DNA of 64,000 nt from Sphingomonas sp. HMP6 (GCF_013374095.1 NZ_AP022672.1:682001-746000); one strand, 5' to 3'. Shown: positions 42,934 to 53,698, numbered from the stretch's first letter. Numbers and translations are program-made. The notes: generated by a model from the sequence alone, not told the origin.

Positions 42934-44832
42934 ATGGCAAAAGTAATCGGAATCGATCTCGGCACGACCAATAGCTGCGTATCCGTGATGGAAGGCGGCA
43001 AGCCCAAGGTCATCGAAAACGCCGAGGGCGCGCGCACCACGCCGTCGATCGTCGCGTTTGCCAAGGATGGCGAGCGGCTGGTCGGCCAGCCGGCCAAGCG
43101 CCAGGCGGTCACCAACCCCGAGAACACGATCTTCGCCGTGAAGCGACTGATCGGCCGCCGCTTCGACGATCCCATCACCAAGAAGGACACCGAGCTGGTT
43201 CCTTACACCATCGTCAAGGGCCAGAACGGCGATGCGTGGGTGAAGGCAGGCGACAAGGATTACAGCCCGTCGCAGATTTCGGCGTTCACGCTGCAGAAGA
43301 TGAAGGAAACCGCTGAGGCGTATCTCGGCGAGACGGTCACGCAGGCGGTTATCACCGTTCCGGCCTACTTCAACGACGCGCAGCGCCAGGCGACCAAGGA
43401 CGCCGGGCAGATCGCGGGTCTCGAAGTGCTGCGCATCATCAATGAGCCGACCGCAGCGGCGCTGGCCTATGGCCTCGACAAGGACACCAACAAGACGATC
43501 GCGGTCTATGACCTTGGCGGCGGCACCTTCGACATCTCGATCCTCGAGATCGGCGACGGCGTGTTCGAAGTGAAGGCGACCAATGGTGACACGTTCCTGG
43601 GCGGCGAGGATTTCGACAACAAGCTGCTCAATTTCCTGTCGGACGACTTCAAGAAGGCTGAAGGGATCGACCTTACCAAGGACAAATTGGCGCTCCAGCG
43701 TCTGAAGGAAGCGGCCGAGAAGGCGAAGATCGAGCTGTCATCGGCAGCGACGACCGAAGTCAATCTGCCCTTCATCACGGCGGACGCGACCGGTCCGAAG
43801 CATCTCGTCAAGCAGATCACCCGTTCGGACCTCGAACGGCTGGTTGACGATTTGATCCAGCGTACGCTCGAGCCGTGCCGCAAGGCGCTCGCCGATGCGG
43901 GCGTCAAGGCAGCCGACATCACCGAAGTGGTGCTCGTCGGCGGTATGACGCGTATGCCCAAGGTCCGCCAGGTCGTGAAGGACTTCTTCGGCAAGGAGCC
44001 GCATTCGGGCGTCAATCCCGACGAAGTCGTGGCGATGGGTGCCGCAATCCAGGCGGGCGTGCTGCAGGGTGACGTCAAGGACGTGCTGTTGCTCGACGTG
44101 ACGCCATTGTCGCTCGGCATCGAGACGCTGGGTGGCGTGTTCACCCGCATGATTGATCGCAACACCACGATCCCGACCAAGAAGTCGCAGACCTATTCGA
44201 CCGCGGACGACAACCAGCAGGCGGTCACCATCCGGGTGTTCCAGGGCGAGCGCGAAATGGCGGCGGATAACAAGATGCTCGGCCAGTTCGATCTGGTCGG
44301 CATTCCGCCTGCACCGCGCGGCGTGCCGCAAATCGAGGTCACGTTCGACATCGATGCCAATGGTCTGGTCAACGTGTCGGCCAAGGACAAGGGCACCGGC
44401 AAGGAGCAGCAGATCCGCATCCAGGCCTCGGGTGGCCTGTCGGACCGCGACATCGAGCAGATGGTGCGTGACGCCGAGCAGTTCGCCGAGGAGGACAAGA
44501 AGCGTCGTGCTGCGGCCGAAGCGCGCAACACGCTCGACGGGCTGGTCCACACGACCGAGCGTCAGTTGGCCGACAATGGTGACAAGGTCGATGCAGGCCT
44601 GAAGGGCGAGATCGAGGCAGCGATTGCCGCGGCGAAGACCGTTCTCGAAGGTGACGATGCTGAGGCGATGAAGGCCGAGAGCGAGAAGTTCCAGCAGGTC
44701 GCGATGAAGCTCGGTCAGGCGATCTACGAGAAGCAGGCCCAGGCCGAGGCATCGCCAGCGGGCGAGGCAGACGCGCCGAAGGAAGACGTCGTCGACGCGG
44801 AATTCTCCGAAGTCGATGATACCAAAGCGTAA
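42934..44832 (+). CDS. dnaK: DnaK, Hsp70 chaperone
   Basis: The 632-residue Hsp70 begins [17 protein letters not shown], the ATPase phosphate-1 motif. Other signatures are [27 protein letters not shown] and [15 protein letters not shown], and the tail ends in an acidic stretch. It folds proteins with DnaJ and GrpE. I start at ATG 42934; the upstream open frame to 42631 is the antisense of the copper chaperone. It is followed after 68 bases by dnaJ. Confidence 0.98.
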   Translation: MAKVIGIDLGTTNSCVSVMEGGKPKVIENAEGARTTPSIVAFAKDGERLVGQPAKRQAVTNPENTIFAVKRLIGRRFDDPITKKDTELVPYTIVKGQNGDAWVKAGDKDYSPSQISAFTLQKMKETAEAYLGETVTQAVITVPAYFNDAQRQATKDAGQIAGLEVLRIINEPTAAALAYGLDKDTNKTIAVYDLGGGTFDISILEIGDGVFEVKATNGDTFLGGEDFDNKLLNFLSDDFKKAEGIDLTKDKLALQRLKEAAEKAKIELSSAATTEVNLPFITADATGPKHLVKQITRSDLERLVDDLIQRTLEPCRKALADAGVKAADITEVVLVGGMTRMPKVRQVVKDFFGKEPHSGVNPDEVVAMGAAIQAGVLQGDVKDVLLLDVTPLSLGIETLGGVFTRMIDRNTTIPTKKSQTYSTADDNQQAVTIRVFQGEREMAADNKMLGQFDLVGIPPAPRGVPQIEVTFDIDANGLVNVSAKDKGTGKEQQIRIQASGGLSDRDIEQMVRDAEQFAEEDKKRRAAAEARNTLDGLVHTTERQLADNGDKVDAGLKGEIEAAIAAAKTVLEGDDAEAMKAESEKFQQVAMKLGQAIYEKQAQAEASPAGEADAPKEDVVDAEFSEVDDTKA

Positions 44833-44848
44833 AAACTGATGCGCACCT

Positions 44849-44883
44849 CCCGTCATCCGTGCTCTATGTGCGTGGATGACGGG
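44849..44883 (+). other. Perfect 10-bp hairpin between dnaK and dnaJ
   Basis: CCCGTCATCC at 44849-44858 and GGATGACGGG at 44874-44883 are exact complements around a 15-base loop. The right arm ends 17 bases before the dnaJ ATG. There is no T run, so it is not a classical terminator; it may set the ratio of DnaK to DnaJ by attenuation or RNA stability. Confidence 0.65.
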
Positions 44884-44900
44884 CAGGGCGGGGGCCAAGC

Positions 44901-46013
44901 ATGACGACCGAAGTTGATTTCTACGAATTGCTGGAATGCGAGCGCGATGCCGATGATGGTACGCTCAAATCCTCTTATCGGCGCTTGGCGATGCGCTATC
45001 ACCCGGACAAGAATCCCGGGTGCAGCGATTCCGAGGCGCGCTTCAAGTCGATCAGCGAGGCCTATGATTGCCTGAAGGATCCGCAAAAGCGTGCGGCCTA
45101 TGATCGCTATGGCCATGCCGCGTTCAAGCAGCAGGGCGGTGGCGGCGGCGCGCAGGATTTCAGCGCCTTCTCCGATATTTTCGAGAATATCTTTGGCGAG
45201 TTCATGGGTGGGCAGCGTGGCGGTGCCAGTGGCCCGCGTCGTGGCGCGGACTTGCGCTACGACATGGAGATCACGCTCGAAGACGCTTTCCACGGCAAAG
45301 CGACCGAGATTACGATCGACGTCACTGGCGCGTGCGATGTCTGTAACGGCAGCGGCGCAACCAAAGGCACTTCGGCCAAAACCTGCGCGACATGCCACGG
45401 CCATGGTAAGGTGCGGGCGCAACAGGGCTTCTTCGTGGTTGAGCGGACATGCCCATCGTGCCACGGCGCCGGTCAGACGATCGCTGATCCCTGCGGTAAT
45501 TGCCGCGGCGAGGGTCGCATCGAAAAAACCAAGACGCGCACCGTCAACATTCCCCCCGGTGTCGATGAGGGGACGCGCGTCCGCCTGACCGGCGAGGGTG
45601 AGGCCGGCATGCGCGGCGCGCCCGCGGGTGATCTCTACATCTTCCTGCATGTCGCGCGGCACCCGCTGTTCGAGCGCGAGGGGAATACCCTGTTCGCGCG
45701 CGCGCCGATCAGCTTCACGACCGCGTCGCTTGGCGGGGAGATCCATATTCCAGGGCCGGACGGCGTGCGCCATCCGATCAAGATTCCGGCGGGCACGCAA
45801 AGCGGGCGCGAACTGCGTCAGCGGGGTGCAGGTATGCCCGTGCTGCAAGGGCGCGGGCGCGGCGACCTTGTGATCCGTATCGAAGTCGAAACACCGAGCA
45901 ACCTCACCGGTCGTCAGCGCGAATTGCTTGAGGAATTCCGCGCGACCGAGACGGGCAAGGAATGCCCACAGAGCACGGGTTTCTTTCAGAAAATGAAGAG
46001 CGCCTGGGGCTGA
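44901..46013 (+). CDS. dnaJ: DnaJ, Hsp40 co-chaperone
   Basis: A 370-residue DnaJ: J-domain with YHPDKNPG (HPD), Gly-rich linker, four zinc repeats ([32 protein letters not shown]) and a C-terminal substrate-binding domain. It stimulates DnaK ATPase. It begins 68 bases after dnaK with a G-rich ribosome-binding stretch, GGGCGGGGG, immediately upstream. Confidence 0.97.
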   Translation: MTTEVDFYELLECERDADDGTLKSSYRRLAMRYHPDKNPGCSDSEARFKSISEAYDCLKDPQKRAAYDRYGHAAFKQQGGGGGAQDFSAFSDIFENIFGEFMGGQRGGASGPRRGADLRYDMEITLEDAFHGKATEITIDVTGACDVCNGSGATKGTSAKTCATCHGHGKVRAQQGFFVVERTCPSCHGAGQTIADPCGNCRGEGRIEKTKTRTVNIPPGVDEGTRVRLTGEGEAGMRGAPAGDLYIFLHVARHPLFEREGNTLFARAPISFTTASLGGEIHIPGPDGVRHPIKIPAGTQSGRELRQRGAGMPVLQGRGRGDLVIRIEVETPSNLTGRQRELLEEFRATETGKECPQSTGFFQKMKSAWG

Positions 46014-46067
46014 CCCGGCGCGGGCAGATGGCTCGCCCCTGATGTTAGACTCCCGACCCCAGCCGGG

Positions 46068-46091
46068 CCGCCCCGACAGAAGCAGGGGCGG
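46068..46091 (+). terminator. Candidate terminator after dnaJ
   Basis: CCGCCCC at 46068-46074 pairs with GGGGCGG at 46085-46091 around a 10-base loop, followed by TTTGGG. The stem is strong but the T run is short, so this is a likely but imperfect terminator of dnaKJ. Confidence 0.5.
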
Positions 46092-46105
46092 TTTGGGCTG
46101 ATGGG

Positions 46106-46189
46106 TCAGAGGATCAGGGTGACCTCTACCAACAGCGCGACACCGGCCGCGGCGATCAGGCCGCTGGCCAGCTTTTCGATAATGCGCAT
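46106..46189 (-). CDS. Candidate 27-residue membrane peptide
   Basis: A short frame from ATG 46189 to TGA 46106 encodes MRIIEKLASGLIAAAGVALL and then VEVTLIL, basically one hydrophobic span after three charged residues. GGAGA is seven bases upstream of the ATG, a good ribosome-binding site. Upstream the RNA could form TGCCGG/CCGGCA (46205-46222). It lies between dnaJ and a membrane-enzyme gene, in a gap of 344 bases. It could be a genuine small protein or chance. Confidence 0.4.
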   Translation of the reverse strand: MRIIEKLASGLIAAAGVALLVEVTLIL

Positions 46190-46357
46190 CGTTGGGTCTC
46201 CGTTTGCCGGTTCGTTCCGGCACCGACACATCTGGAGATTATTACACTTTTGCGCAACTTTGTTACGCGCTTTCGCACATGCAGCAAATGCAATCGTGAC
46301 CGTTCGAGGCGCGAATCCAAACCTCCAAATGGAGTCTTTGGTGTTCGAAGTTCGCTT

Positions 46358-47874
46358 TTAGCGCGGCAAATGCAGCGTTAGTGGACCGACCCGCTCGCGT
46401 CGCGGATAGGCTGTGTCGATCGCGTCGGCGATGACGGGCGTGAAGCGCTGATCGTAGATCAGATCGCCGCGGTCGCCATGCGTCACGAAGAACCCGAAAT
46501 CGCCACGCCGGACGTGCGCCGCGAGCCTTGCCTGGTCGTACACGCCCGCGCTGCCCAATTCGGCGATCATCGCCGGTTCCCAGACCACCGCTTGCCCGGC
46601 GCGGCGGAGCAGCACCATGTCGTCGCTCACCACCGGCTTCGTACTTGCCCGCACGCGCGCGACCAGCGCCTGCATCGCTGCGCGGTTTTGGGTGCTGGCG
46701 GGATCAGGCGCGATCGGTGGATCTAGCATCTGGATCGGCAGGCCCAGCCCGATCAGCAGCAGTAGTACCCCGCTGGGGGCAGATGAATGCGCGGTGGCGG
46801 CGCGAATCACCGGCACGATCGCAAGGCCGGTCAGGATCGCGAGTCCGGCGAACCAATCGATCAGATAATTGTCGTTGGCGCCGGATTTCAGGATCATTGG
46901 CAGCATCAGCGTCTTGATCACCACCATGAACAGGACGATTGCGCTCGCCGCCAGTCCGCTTTCGGTCGCCATCCGCTCGCGCCACTGCCGCCAGCGGCGT
47001 GGATCGAGTCGGCGCCACGTCACGGCGAACCCGATGCCGCCGAGTGCGATCGGCACGATGTTCGCCAGCAGCACGAGCAGCGCCTTAGTCGCATGGTCCC
47101 ACGCGATCCGGTTGAGATTGTAGAAAATGATGTTGGTGAGGAACGCGGACGCTTGCGTGGCCTGGATCAGGCCGAGCGCGATCAGCGACGACACGATCGC
47201 ACTGCCGAGCAGCAGCCATGCGGCGCGCGGGCGGGCAACCAGCAGGATCAGGAAGGCGGCGGCGGGGGCGGGCAGGCTGGTCTGGCGGGTGTAAAGCGCG
47301 ATCGTGAACAGCACGCCCGCGCCGATCGCGAGGCCCGGCCGCTCCACCGCGCGCACGACCAGCACCAGCCCGGCCATCGTGAAGGCCAGCGCCAGCATGT
47401 CGATCTGCATCAGCAGCGCCGAGGTGAGCCACAGCGGGAGGGTGGCGAAACTCAGCGCGGTGATTGCCCCGGCGACGAGCCGCACGCGCCGGTCTTCACC
47501 CCGCCCAATTGCGCTGCCGGTCACCACGCCTGCCAGAATCGCCGCAATGATCGTCGAAAGGAGCGATACGAGCCGCCCGGCGAAGAGCTGATCAAGCCCT
47601 AGCGCTGATGCCGTCGCCGCCGTCACCAGATGATAGACCGGCGGATAATTGAACACGAACGCCGGGAATTCCTGCAGCGGCGCATAGCCCGTGCCGTCGA
47701 TGATGCGCAGCATCTGCTGCCACACCACGCCCTCGCCATAATCGCGCCCGAACGGATCGGCGAACGCATCCGCCGCGTGCAGGCCGAGCCGCGCCGCCCC
47801 CCAGGCAAAAGCGAGCGCGGCCACCGCCAAGGCGGCGCGCGCGATCAGCATCTGCGAGGCGGCGCGCGGTTGGT

Positions 47875-47878
<4 letters not shown>
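46358..47878 (-). CDS. Multi-pass membrane glycosyltransferase-like protein (GT-C type)
   Basis: A protein of about 506 residues with 10 or more hydrophobic spans. The first loop has RDYGEG, an acidic motif typical of GT-C enzymes (ArnT/PMT/DUF2029 relatives), and EFPAFVFNYPPVYHLV follows. GT-C proteins use lipid-linked sugar donors to modify proteins, LPS or arabinan; the acceptor here is unknown. The start is uncertain: GTG 47878 overlaps the purB stop as GTGA, whereas ATG 47851 is nine codons later; neither has a strong ribosome-binding site. Confidence 0.75.
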
Positions 47879-49185
<1,307 letters not shown>

Positions 49186-49401
49186 TGGGTTTCCTTGGGT
49201 CGGCAGGGACGGGCCATCGCGGAATCGGCTCCAAACCACGACAGGCTGCGCGTTAGCAGGGACGGGGCGCGCCTTCAAATCGGCCGAATCGGGAGCGTTT
49301 CGACTGCATGGCGGTTGAACATCTTGCGGTACGATCGGTGGTTGCATGAAACGCACTGGTCGGCCCGACCAAGAGTTTTAATCGAACGATGGAGACATCC
49401 G

Positions 49402-49869
49402 ATGTTGAAATACGCATTTCTTGCAAGCGCCATGGCTTTTTCTGCGCCTGCTCTCGCGCAGATCGCCCCGGCGCAGGACATGTCGCAGCAAACGCCCCCG
49501 ACGGCGCCGTCGACGACTGACCCAGCAATGGTGTCGCAACCCGCGCCGCAGACAGCGGCTCCGGCCGAATCGATGGCCGTCCCGGCGCAGGATGCGGTCG
49601 CCGCAACCCAGCCGGCCGCAGCGACGCAGGTGGCCGATGTCGTGACGAAGGAATTCCCGAATTACGACAAGAATGGCGACGGGAATCTGAGCGCCAAGGA
49701 ATTCGGCACGTGGATGGTCGCGCTGAAGACTGCGAGCGATCCATCGACCAAGGCCACGACACCCGCCACGAAGTCGTGGCTGAACCAGGCATTCGCGCAG
49801 GCCGATACCGACAAGAACAAAAAGGTGTCGCAAACCGAGCTTACGGGTTTCCTGTCGCAAAAGGGCTAA
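49402..49869 (+). CDS. Exported EF-hand protein
   Basis: A 155-residue protein with a signal peptide (LKYAFLASAMAFSAPALAQ), a Pro/Ala/Thr/Met linker of ~55 residues, and two EF-hand loops: DKNGDGNLSAKE (residues 89-100), canonical, and DTDKNKKVSQTE (135-146), less perfect. It is likely a periplasmic calcium-binding protein. GGAGA is 7 bases upstream of ATG 49402. Its stop TAA lies inside the CTAA duplicated by the IS1380-type insertion, which separates it from its own terminator. Confidence 0.85.
   Translation: MLKYAFLASAMAFSAPALAQIAPAQDMSQQTPPTAPSTTDPAMVSQPAPQTAAPAESMAVPAQDAVAATQPAAATQVADVVTKEFPNYDKNGDGNLSAKEFGTWMVALKTASDPSTKATTPATKSWLNQAFAQADTDKNKKVSQTELTGFLSQKG
49866..49869. repeat. Target-site duplication CTAA, left copy
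   Basis: CTAA at 49866-49869 directly flanks the element start, and CTAA at 51507-51510 flanks its end. The left copy overlaps the stop codon of the EF-hand gene. A four-base duplication is usual for IS1380-family insertions. Confidence 0.8.
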
Positions 49870-49891
49870 CCCGGATTATTCATCGGGAGCG
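49870..49891 (+). repeat. Left inverted repeat of the IS1380-type element
   Basis: Twenty-two bases starting CCCGGATTATTC; pairs with 51485-51506 at 16 of 22 positions. Confidence 0.8.
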
Positions 49892-49903
49892 ATAATCGGT
49901 GGT

Positions 49904-49991
49904 GGCGATCGTGGTCTAAGTCTTTGGTTTGGAGTAGAGAAAGGGTGCTTACGCCATCCCTCTGCTCCAGACAGAAAGTGCCACGACCGCC
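49904..49991 (+). promoter_or_regulatory. Inverted repeat before the transposase start
   Basis: GGCGATCGTGG at 49904-49914 and CCACGACCGCC at 49981-49991 are complementary at 10 of 11 bases, and the right arm touches the transposase ATG. In mRNA reading in from outside, the fold could hide the start; in the element's own shorter transcript it might not form. This is a known strategy of some IS elements but here only inference. Confidence 0.45.
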
Positions 49992-51344
49992 ATGGCCGAC
50001 GATAGTGGGTTCTCCTTCACCTTCCCAGCCATTCGTGGTCGAAAAATCACCGCCGCGTTCGACGGCGGTCGGCTGACGTCGGACGGCGGCGTGCTACTGC
50101 TCGCACAGGCCGAGCGGCGGTTGGGGATCGCGGATCGGCTCGCCGCCTGCATCGCTGATCCGCGCGATCAGGGTCGGGTGATCCACCGGGTCGCCGACAT
50201 CTTGCGCGCCCGCATGCTCGCGATCTCGTGTGGGTATGAAGACGCCAATGATCTCGACGCCCTGCGGCATGATCCAGGGTTCAAGCTGGCGCTCGGCAAA
50301 CTGCCGGGTGATCCGTTCGGGCTGGCCAGCCAGCCGACGATGAGCCGGTGGGAAAACGCGCCGACTACGCGCGAGTTGATCCGTCTGACCGGTACGCTGG
50401 TCGACCTTTATTGCGCGAGCTACCCCGTGCCACCTGCGGCGGTGACGCTCGACATCGATGATACCGTCGACGTCGTACACGGCGCGCAGCAGCTCTCTTT
50501 CTGGAACGGCCACTACGGCGAGCGCTGCTTCCTGCCGATCCATGTCTACGACACCGCTACCGGGCGGCCGGTTGCGATGCTGCTGCGCACCGGCAAAACG
50601 CCGTCGGGCAAGGAAGTCGCCGGCCATGTTCGCCGGCTCGTGCGACGTATCCGTCGCCACTGGCCCGATACCCGGATCACGCTGCGCGGCGATGGTCATT
50701 ACGGTCGGCCAGAGCCGATGGCCTGGTGCGAGGCGAACGGAATCGACTACATCTTCGGGCTGCCCGGCAACCGCACGCTCCACGCCGATCCCGTCATCGT
50801 TCGGGAAGGCGATGCCTGCGCGACCGACCGGGCATTGCAGGGACTGGTCGAACTAAGGCGTTACGCAGAGACGCGCTACGCTGCGAAAACCTGGGGGAAT
50901 ACCGAACGTCGCGTCGTTGCTCGCATCGAGGCGAGCAGCCTCGGCCTCGACATCCGCCTCGTTGTCACCTCGCTTGCCGAGGGCAGCGCTGAACGGATCT
51001 ATGACACGCTTTACTGCGCCCGCGGCCAGGCGGAAAACTTGATCAAGCTGCATAAAACGCAGCTGAAGAGCGACCGAACCTCCTGCTGCTCGGCCAACGC
51101 CAATCAGATGCGGCTCATCCTTCACACCGCCGCCTACTGGCTGATGTGGGCCGTGCGGCACGCTATGCCCGCAACCGCCACGCTCCGCACCGCCGAGTTC
51201 GCGACCATCCGCCTGCGGCTGCTCAAGGTCGCCGCGCGCGTCGTCGAAACCACCAGCCGCATCCGCATCGCCTTCGCAAGCGCCTGTCCCGATGCCGCGC
51301 TGTTCCGATCCATCGCGCTCAACTTGCGCACCACGGGACCATGA
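49992..51344 (+). CDS. IS1380-family transposase
   Basis: A 450-residue DDE transposase. The catalytic residues fit LDIDDTVDVVHG (first Asp), LRGDGHY (second Asp) and RGQAENLIKLHK (Glu), which is the IS1380 arrangement. The N-terminus has AFDGGRLTSDGGVLLL, a family mark. There is no frameshift or stop. The GC content is like the chromosome, so the element is adapted to this genome or group. Confidence 0.92.
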   Translation: MADDSGFSFTFPAIRGRKITAAFDGGRLTSDGGVLLLAQAERRLGIADRLAACIADPRDQGRVIHRVADILRARMLAISCGYEDANDLDALRHDPGFKLALGKLPGDPFGLASQPTMSRWENAPTTRELIRLTGTLVDLYCASYPVPPAAVTLDIDDTVDVVHGAQQLSFWNGHYGERCFLPIHVYDTATGRPVAMLLRTGKTPSGKEVAGHVRRLVRRIRRHWPDTRITLRGDGHYGRPEPMAWCEANGIDYIFGLPGNRTLHADPVIVREGDACATDRALQGLVELRRYAETRYAAKTWGNTERRVVARIEASSLGLDIRLVVTSLAEGSAERIYDTLYCARGQAENLIKLHKTQLKSDRTSCCSANANQMRLILHTAAYWLMWAVRHAMPATATLRTAEFATIRLRLLKVAARVVETTSRIRIAFASACPDAALFRSIALNLRTTGP

Positions 51345-51484
51345 TCGATGCGGCAGTGGCCGCCAAACGAACCCCGCCCATCAACTCCGCCCCAAACTGT
51401 GAACCCGCGATGAGACAGGCGCTTGGGACCCATGCGCCCTGCCTGCGGCTACACGACGCCTGCGCTGACCCATCGGCTGAGAAA

Positions 51485-51506
51485 CGCTGCCGGTGAATAG
51501 ATCAGG
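51485..51506 (-). repeat. Right inverted repeat of the IS1380-type element
   Basis: Read inward it begins CCTGATCTATTC; pairs with 49870-49891 at 16 of 22 positions and is followed by CTAA. Confidence 0.8.
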
Positions 51507-51510
51507 CTAA
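51507..51510. repeat. Target-site duplication CTAA, right copy
   Basis: Matches CTAA at 49866-49869; joining the flanks restores the EF-hand stop followed by ACGCCTGATT and the terminator. Confidence 0.8.
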
Positions 51511-51528
51511 ACGCCTGATTTACGAAGG

Positions 51529-51558
51529 CCGCCGCCCCAAGCCGGGGCGGCGGTTTTT
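51529..51558 (+). terminator. Strong Rho-independent terminator, displaced from the EF-hand gene
   Basis: CCGCCGCCCC (51529-51538) pairs with GGGGCGGCGG (51544-51553) around AAGCC, followed by TTTTT. It was presumably about 20 bases after the EF-hand stop before the IS1380 insertion. It can now terminate transcription leaving the transposase gene. Confidence 0.85.
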
Positions 51559-51598
51559 GCGCGTCTGGAGCAGTGTGCGCTTAACGGGGTGCAGCGAT

Positions 51599-51690
51599 CC
51601 CGTATGCCCGGAGCTTGTCGAAGGGCTGCTTGACACACTTCCCGAAGCAGTTGTTGCAGGCAGGGTTTCGACAGGCTCAGCCCGAACGGG
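51599..51690. repeat. Dispersed palindromic repeat (GACAAGCTCAG family), copy 3
   Basis: Arms CCCGTATGCCCGGAGCTTGT on the left and GACAGGCTCAGCCCGAACGG on the right, within a ~90-base element. Compared with copies 1 and 2, the arms differ by several substitutions. It lies between the terminator and radC, which read toward each other. Confidence 0.85.
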
Positions 51691-51744
51691 GTTGGGCTAG
51701 GTCAGTACGCTCGAAACGAGCGGGTCACTTGACCGGAGGCAAGG

Positions 51745-52428
51745 CTATAGCAAGCCCATCGCCCGCAAGCTCGAATGTCCGCTTGCGCCGATGATGATAT
51801 GATCGTGCAGCGCGATGCCGAGCCGCTTGCCGGCCTCGGCGACCTTTCGAGTCAAGTCGATGTCCGCGCGGCTCGGTGCCGGGTCGCCGCTGGGGTGATT
51901 GTGCACCAGGATGATCGCCGCCGAGCCCAGATCAATCGCGCGGCGGATCACTTCGCGCACGTACACTGCGGCTTCATCGATCGACCCGTCGCTCATCACC
52001 TCATCGCGGATCAGGACGTTGCGCGTATTGAGGTGGAGGACGCGGACACGCTCGGTCGTTCGATGCGCCATGTCGACGTGAAGATAATCGATCAGCGCTT
52101 GCCAGCTTGCTAGCACCGGCTTTGCGCTTGCCTCTGCGCGAAGCAGGCGCAACGCGGCGACCTGCACGATCTTGATTGCGGCGGCGCTCGTTTCGCCCAT
52201 CCCGGAAACGCGCATCAATGCTTCGGCATCGGCAGTGAACAGCCCGCCGATGCCGCCGAACTCCGCCAGCAGCGCCTTGGCGAGCGGTTTGGTGTCGCGC
52301 CGTGGGATCGCAAGCGCCAGCAGATACTCGATCAATTCGTGATCGAGCAGACCCTCGCCACCCTGTTCGAGCAACCGCTGGCGAAGCCGCCCGCGATGTC
52401 CGGCATGATCGGGGGCAGGGTTGCTCAT
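51745..52428 (-). CDS. radC: RadC, JAB1/MPN-domain protein
   Basis: A 227-residue RadC-family protein. The N-terminal part carries a helix-hairpin-helix (VSGMGETSAAAIKIVQ) and the C-terminal JAB1/MPN domain has LVHNHPSGDPAPSRADIDLT, the metal-binding HxHPSGD motif. Once thought a repair protein, its true function is unsettled. The start ATG 52428 gives MSNPAP; an upstream TTG at 52437 would add three residues. Confidence 0.93.
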   Translation of the reverse strand: MSNPAPDHAGHRGRLRQRLLEQGGEGLLDHELIEYLLALAIPRRDTKPLAKALLAEFGGIGGLFTADAEALMRVSGMGETSAAAIKIVQVAALRLLRAEASAKPVLASWQALIDYLHVDMAHRTTERVRVLHLNTRNVLIRDEVMSDGSIDEAAVYVREVIRRAIDLGSAAIILVHNHPSGDPAPSRADIDLTRKVAEAGKRLGIALHDHIIIGASGHSSLRAMGLL

Positions 52429-52634
52429 CGGTTCCAAGGACTATCTCCCCGCGTGCCGATGCGCAACGGATCGCATGGGAACGCGCAGGGCGCGCGCACA
52501 AGAGTTGACACCCCCCGGTCACCTTCCTAAACGGCCCGTGAAACGGCGGCCTGGTTCAGGCCATCGTTGTTCCCCGATGTCCATCGTCGCGGTGCCAACA
52601 GCATCGCGGCGTTTTCTTATCAGGATAGCCGCCC

Positions 52635-52919
52635 TTGGCCGACGACCGCCAGACTGACGATTTGGACGCCCGCATTGCTTCGGCAAAAGCGGCCGGACAG
52701 TCGCGCGGTGGCGTGTCGGTGCCGCAAGCCAAGGGCTATGGGCAGGGTTCGAAGGTTCTCGCTCTGCTGCTCGGCGCCTTGTTTGGCGGTGGTGTGATGG
52801 GCTGGGCGATTGATCAGTGGCTGGGTACGTCCCCCTGGGGACTGCTGATCGTCCTGACGCTCGCGATTGTCGGGGCGTTCCTCAATATCATGAAGATCTC
52901 TAAGGAGCGTGCTGAGTGA
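52635..52919 (+). CDS. atpI: AtpI, ATP synthase-associated protein I
   Basis: A 94-residue membrane protein with two hydrophobic spans (LALLLGALFGGGVMGWAID and LLIVLTLAIVGAFLNIM). AtpI helps assemble the c-ring. It begins with TTG at 52635 and overlaps atpB as GTGA. The role follows from its position at the head of the Fo operon as well as the fold. Confidence 0.88.
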   Translation: MADDRQTDDLDARIASAKAAGQSRGGVSVPQAKGYGQGSKVLALLLGALFGGGVMGWAIDQWLGTSPWGLLIVLTLAIVGAFLNIMKISKERAE

Positions 52920-53698
52920 GCGCCGGCAAAATCGATCCGATGGAACAGTTTATGGTGGAGCCCGTCCTGGGCCGCCATATCGAGCTGTTCGGCTATGACG
53001 TGTCCTTCACCAACTCGGCGCTGTTCATGGTCGTCGTGTTCGTGTTGCTCGCGGTGTTCATCTCGGGCGGTTTGAAGCGCCAGCTCGTGCCAGGCCGCTG
53101 GCAGGTTGCCGCGGAAGACGCGGTCAGCTTCATCGACAATATGGTGTCGGTGAACATCGGCAGCGGCGGCAAGAAATTCGCGCCGTACATCTTCTCGCTC
53201 TTCTACTTCATCCTGTTCGCCAATCTGGTGGGTGTCCTGCCGCTGTCGATCGTGCCGGGGCTGCACACCTTTGCGGTGACGAGCCATATCACGGTGACCG
53301 CGGTGCTGGCGTTCCTGTCGTTTGCGATCGTGCTCGGCGTCGGCTTCTGGAAGCATGGGCTGAAGTTCTTCACGCTGTTCGTGCCGCACGGTGCTCCGCT
53401 GTGGCTGATGCCGGTGATCATTCCGGTCGAGTTCGTGTCGTTCATGGTGCGTCCTTTCTCGCTCGCGCTGCGACTGTTCGTCGCGATGACGGCGGGCCAC
53501 ATCCTGCTCGAAGTGTTCGGCAGCTTCGTGGTGCAGGGCTTCAGCGCAGGCGGCGGCCTCGGGTCGGTCGTCGGCGTGCTCAGCTTCATCATGATCGTCG
53601 GGGTCAGCGCGCTCGAGCTGCTGGTCTGCGCGATCCAGGCCTATGTGTTCGCCTTGCTCACGTCGCTGTACCTTCACGACGCGGTGCATCTGCACTAG
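52916..53698 (+). CDS. atpB: ATP synthase Fo subunit a
   Basis: A 260-residue AtpB with the proton-path segment VRPFSLALRLFVAMTAGH; the essential arginine is in ALRLF. The start is GTG 52916, coupled to atpI by four bases. It forms the proton channel with the c-ring. Confidence 0.96.
   Translation: MSAGKIDPMEQFMVEPVLGRHIELFGYDVSFTNSALFMVVVFVLLAVFISGGLKRQLVPGRWQVAAEDAVSFIDNMVSVNIGSGGKKFAPYIFSLFYFILFANLVGVLPLSIVPGLHTFAVTSHITVTAVLAFLSFAIVLGVGFWKHGLKFFTLFVPHGAPLWLMPVIIPVEFVSFMVRPFSLALRLFVAMTAGHILLEVFGSFVVQGFSAGGGLGSVVGVLSFIMIVGVSALELLVCAIQAYVFALLTSLYLHDAVHLH

Larger units (their letters stand above)
46014..46357. other. 344-base gap between dnaJ and the GT-C-like gene
   Basis: It holds the candidate dnaJ terminator, the candidate 27-codon frame, and a TGCCGG-N6-CCGGCA dyad at 46205-46222. 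The right part (46223-46357) is A+T-rich and includes TAATAAT on the minus strand near 46240, which could be a -10 element for the small frame. I see no other gene. Confidence 0.5.
49870..51506 (+). mobile_element. IS1380-family insertion sequence, 1,637 bp, apparently intact
   Basis: The element is bounded by imperfect inverted repeats: CCCGGATTATTCATCGGGAG from 49870 and, inverted, CCTGATCTATTCACCGGCAG from 51506 (16 of 22 bases match). CTAA is duplicated at both sides. It carries a single 450-residue transposase gene with intact DDE residues, so it is probably active. It lies between the EF-hand gene and the hairpin that would be its terminator. Confidence 0.9.
51345..51744. other. 400-base stretch: IS tail, terminator and REP-like repeat
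   Basis: This gap holds the IS non-coding tail with its right inverted repeat (51485-51506), the CTAA duplication, the terminator hairpin at 51529-51558 and the palindromic repeat copy 3 at 51599-51690. No gene is seen. Confidence 0.7.
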
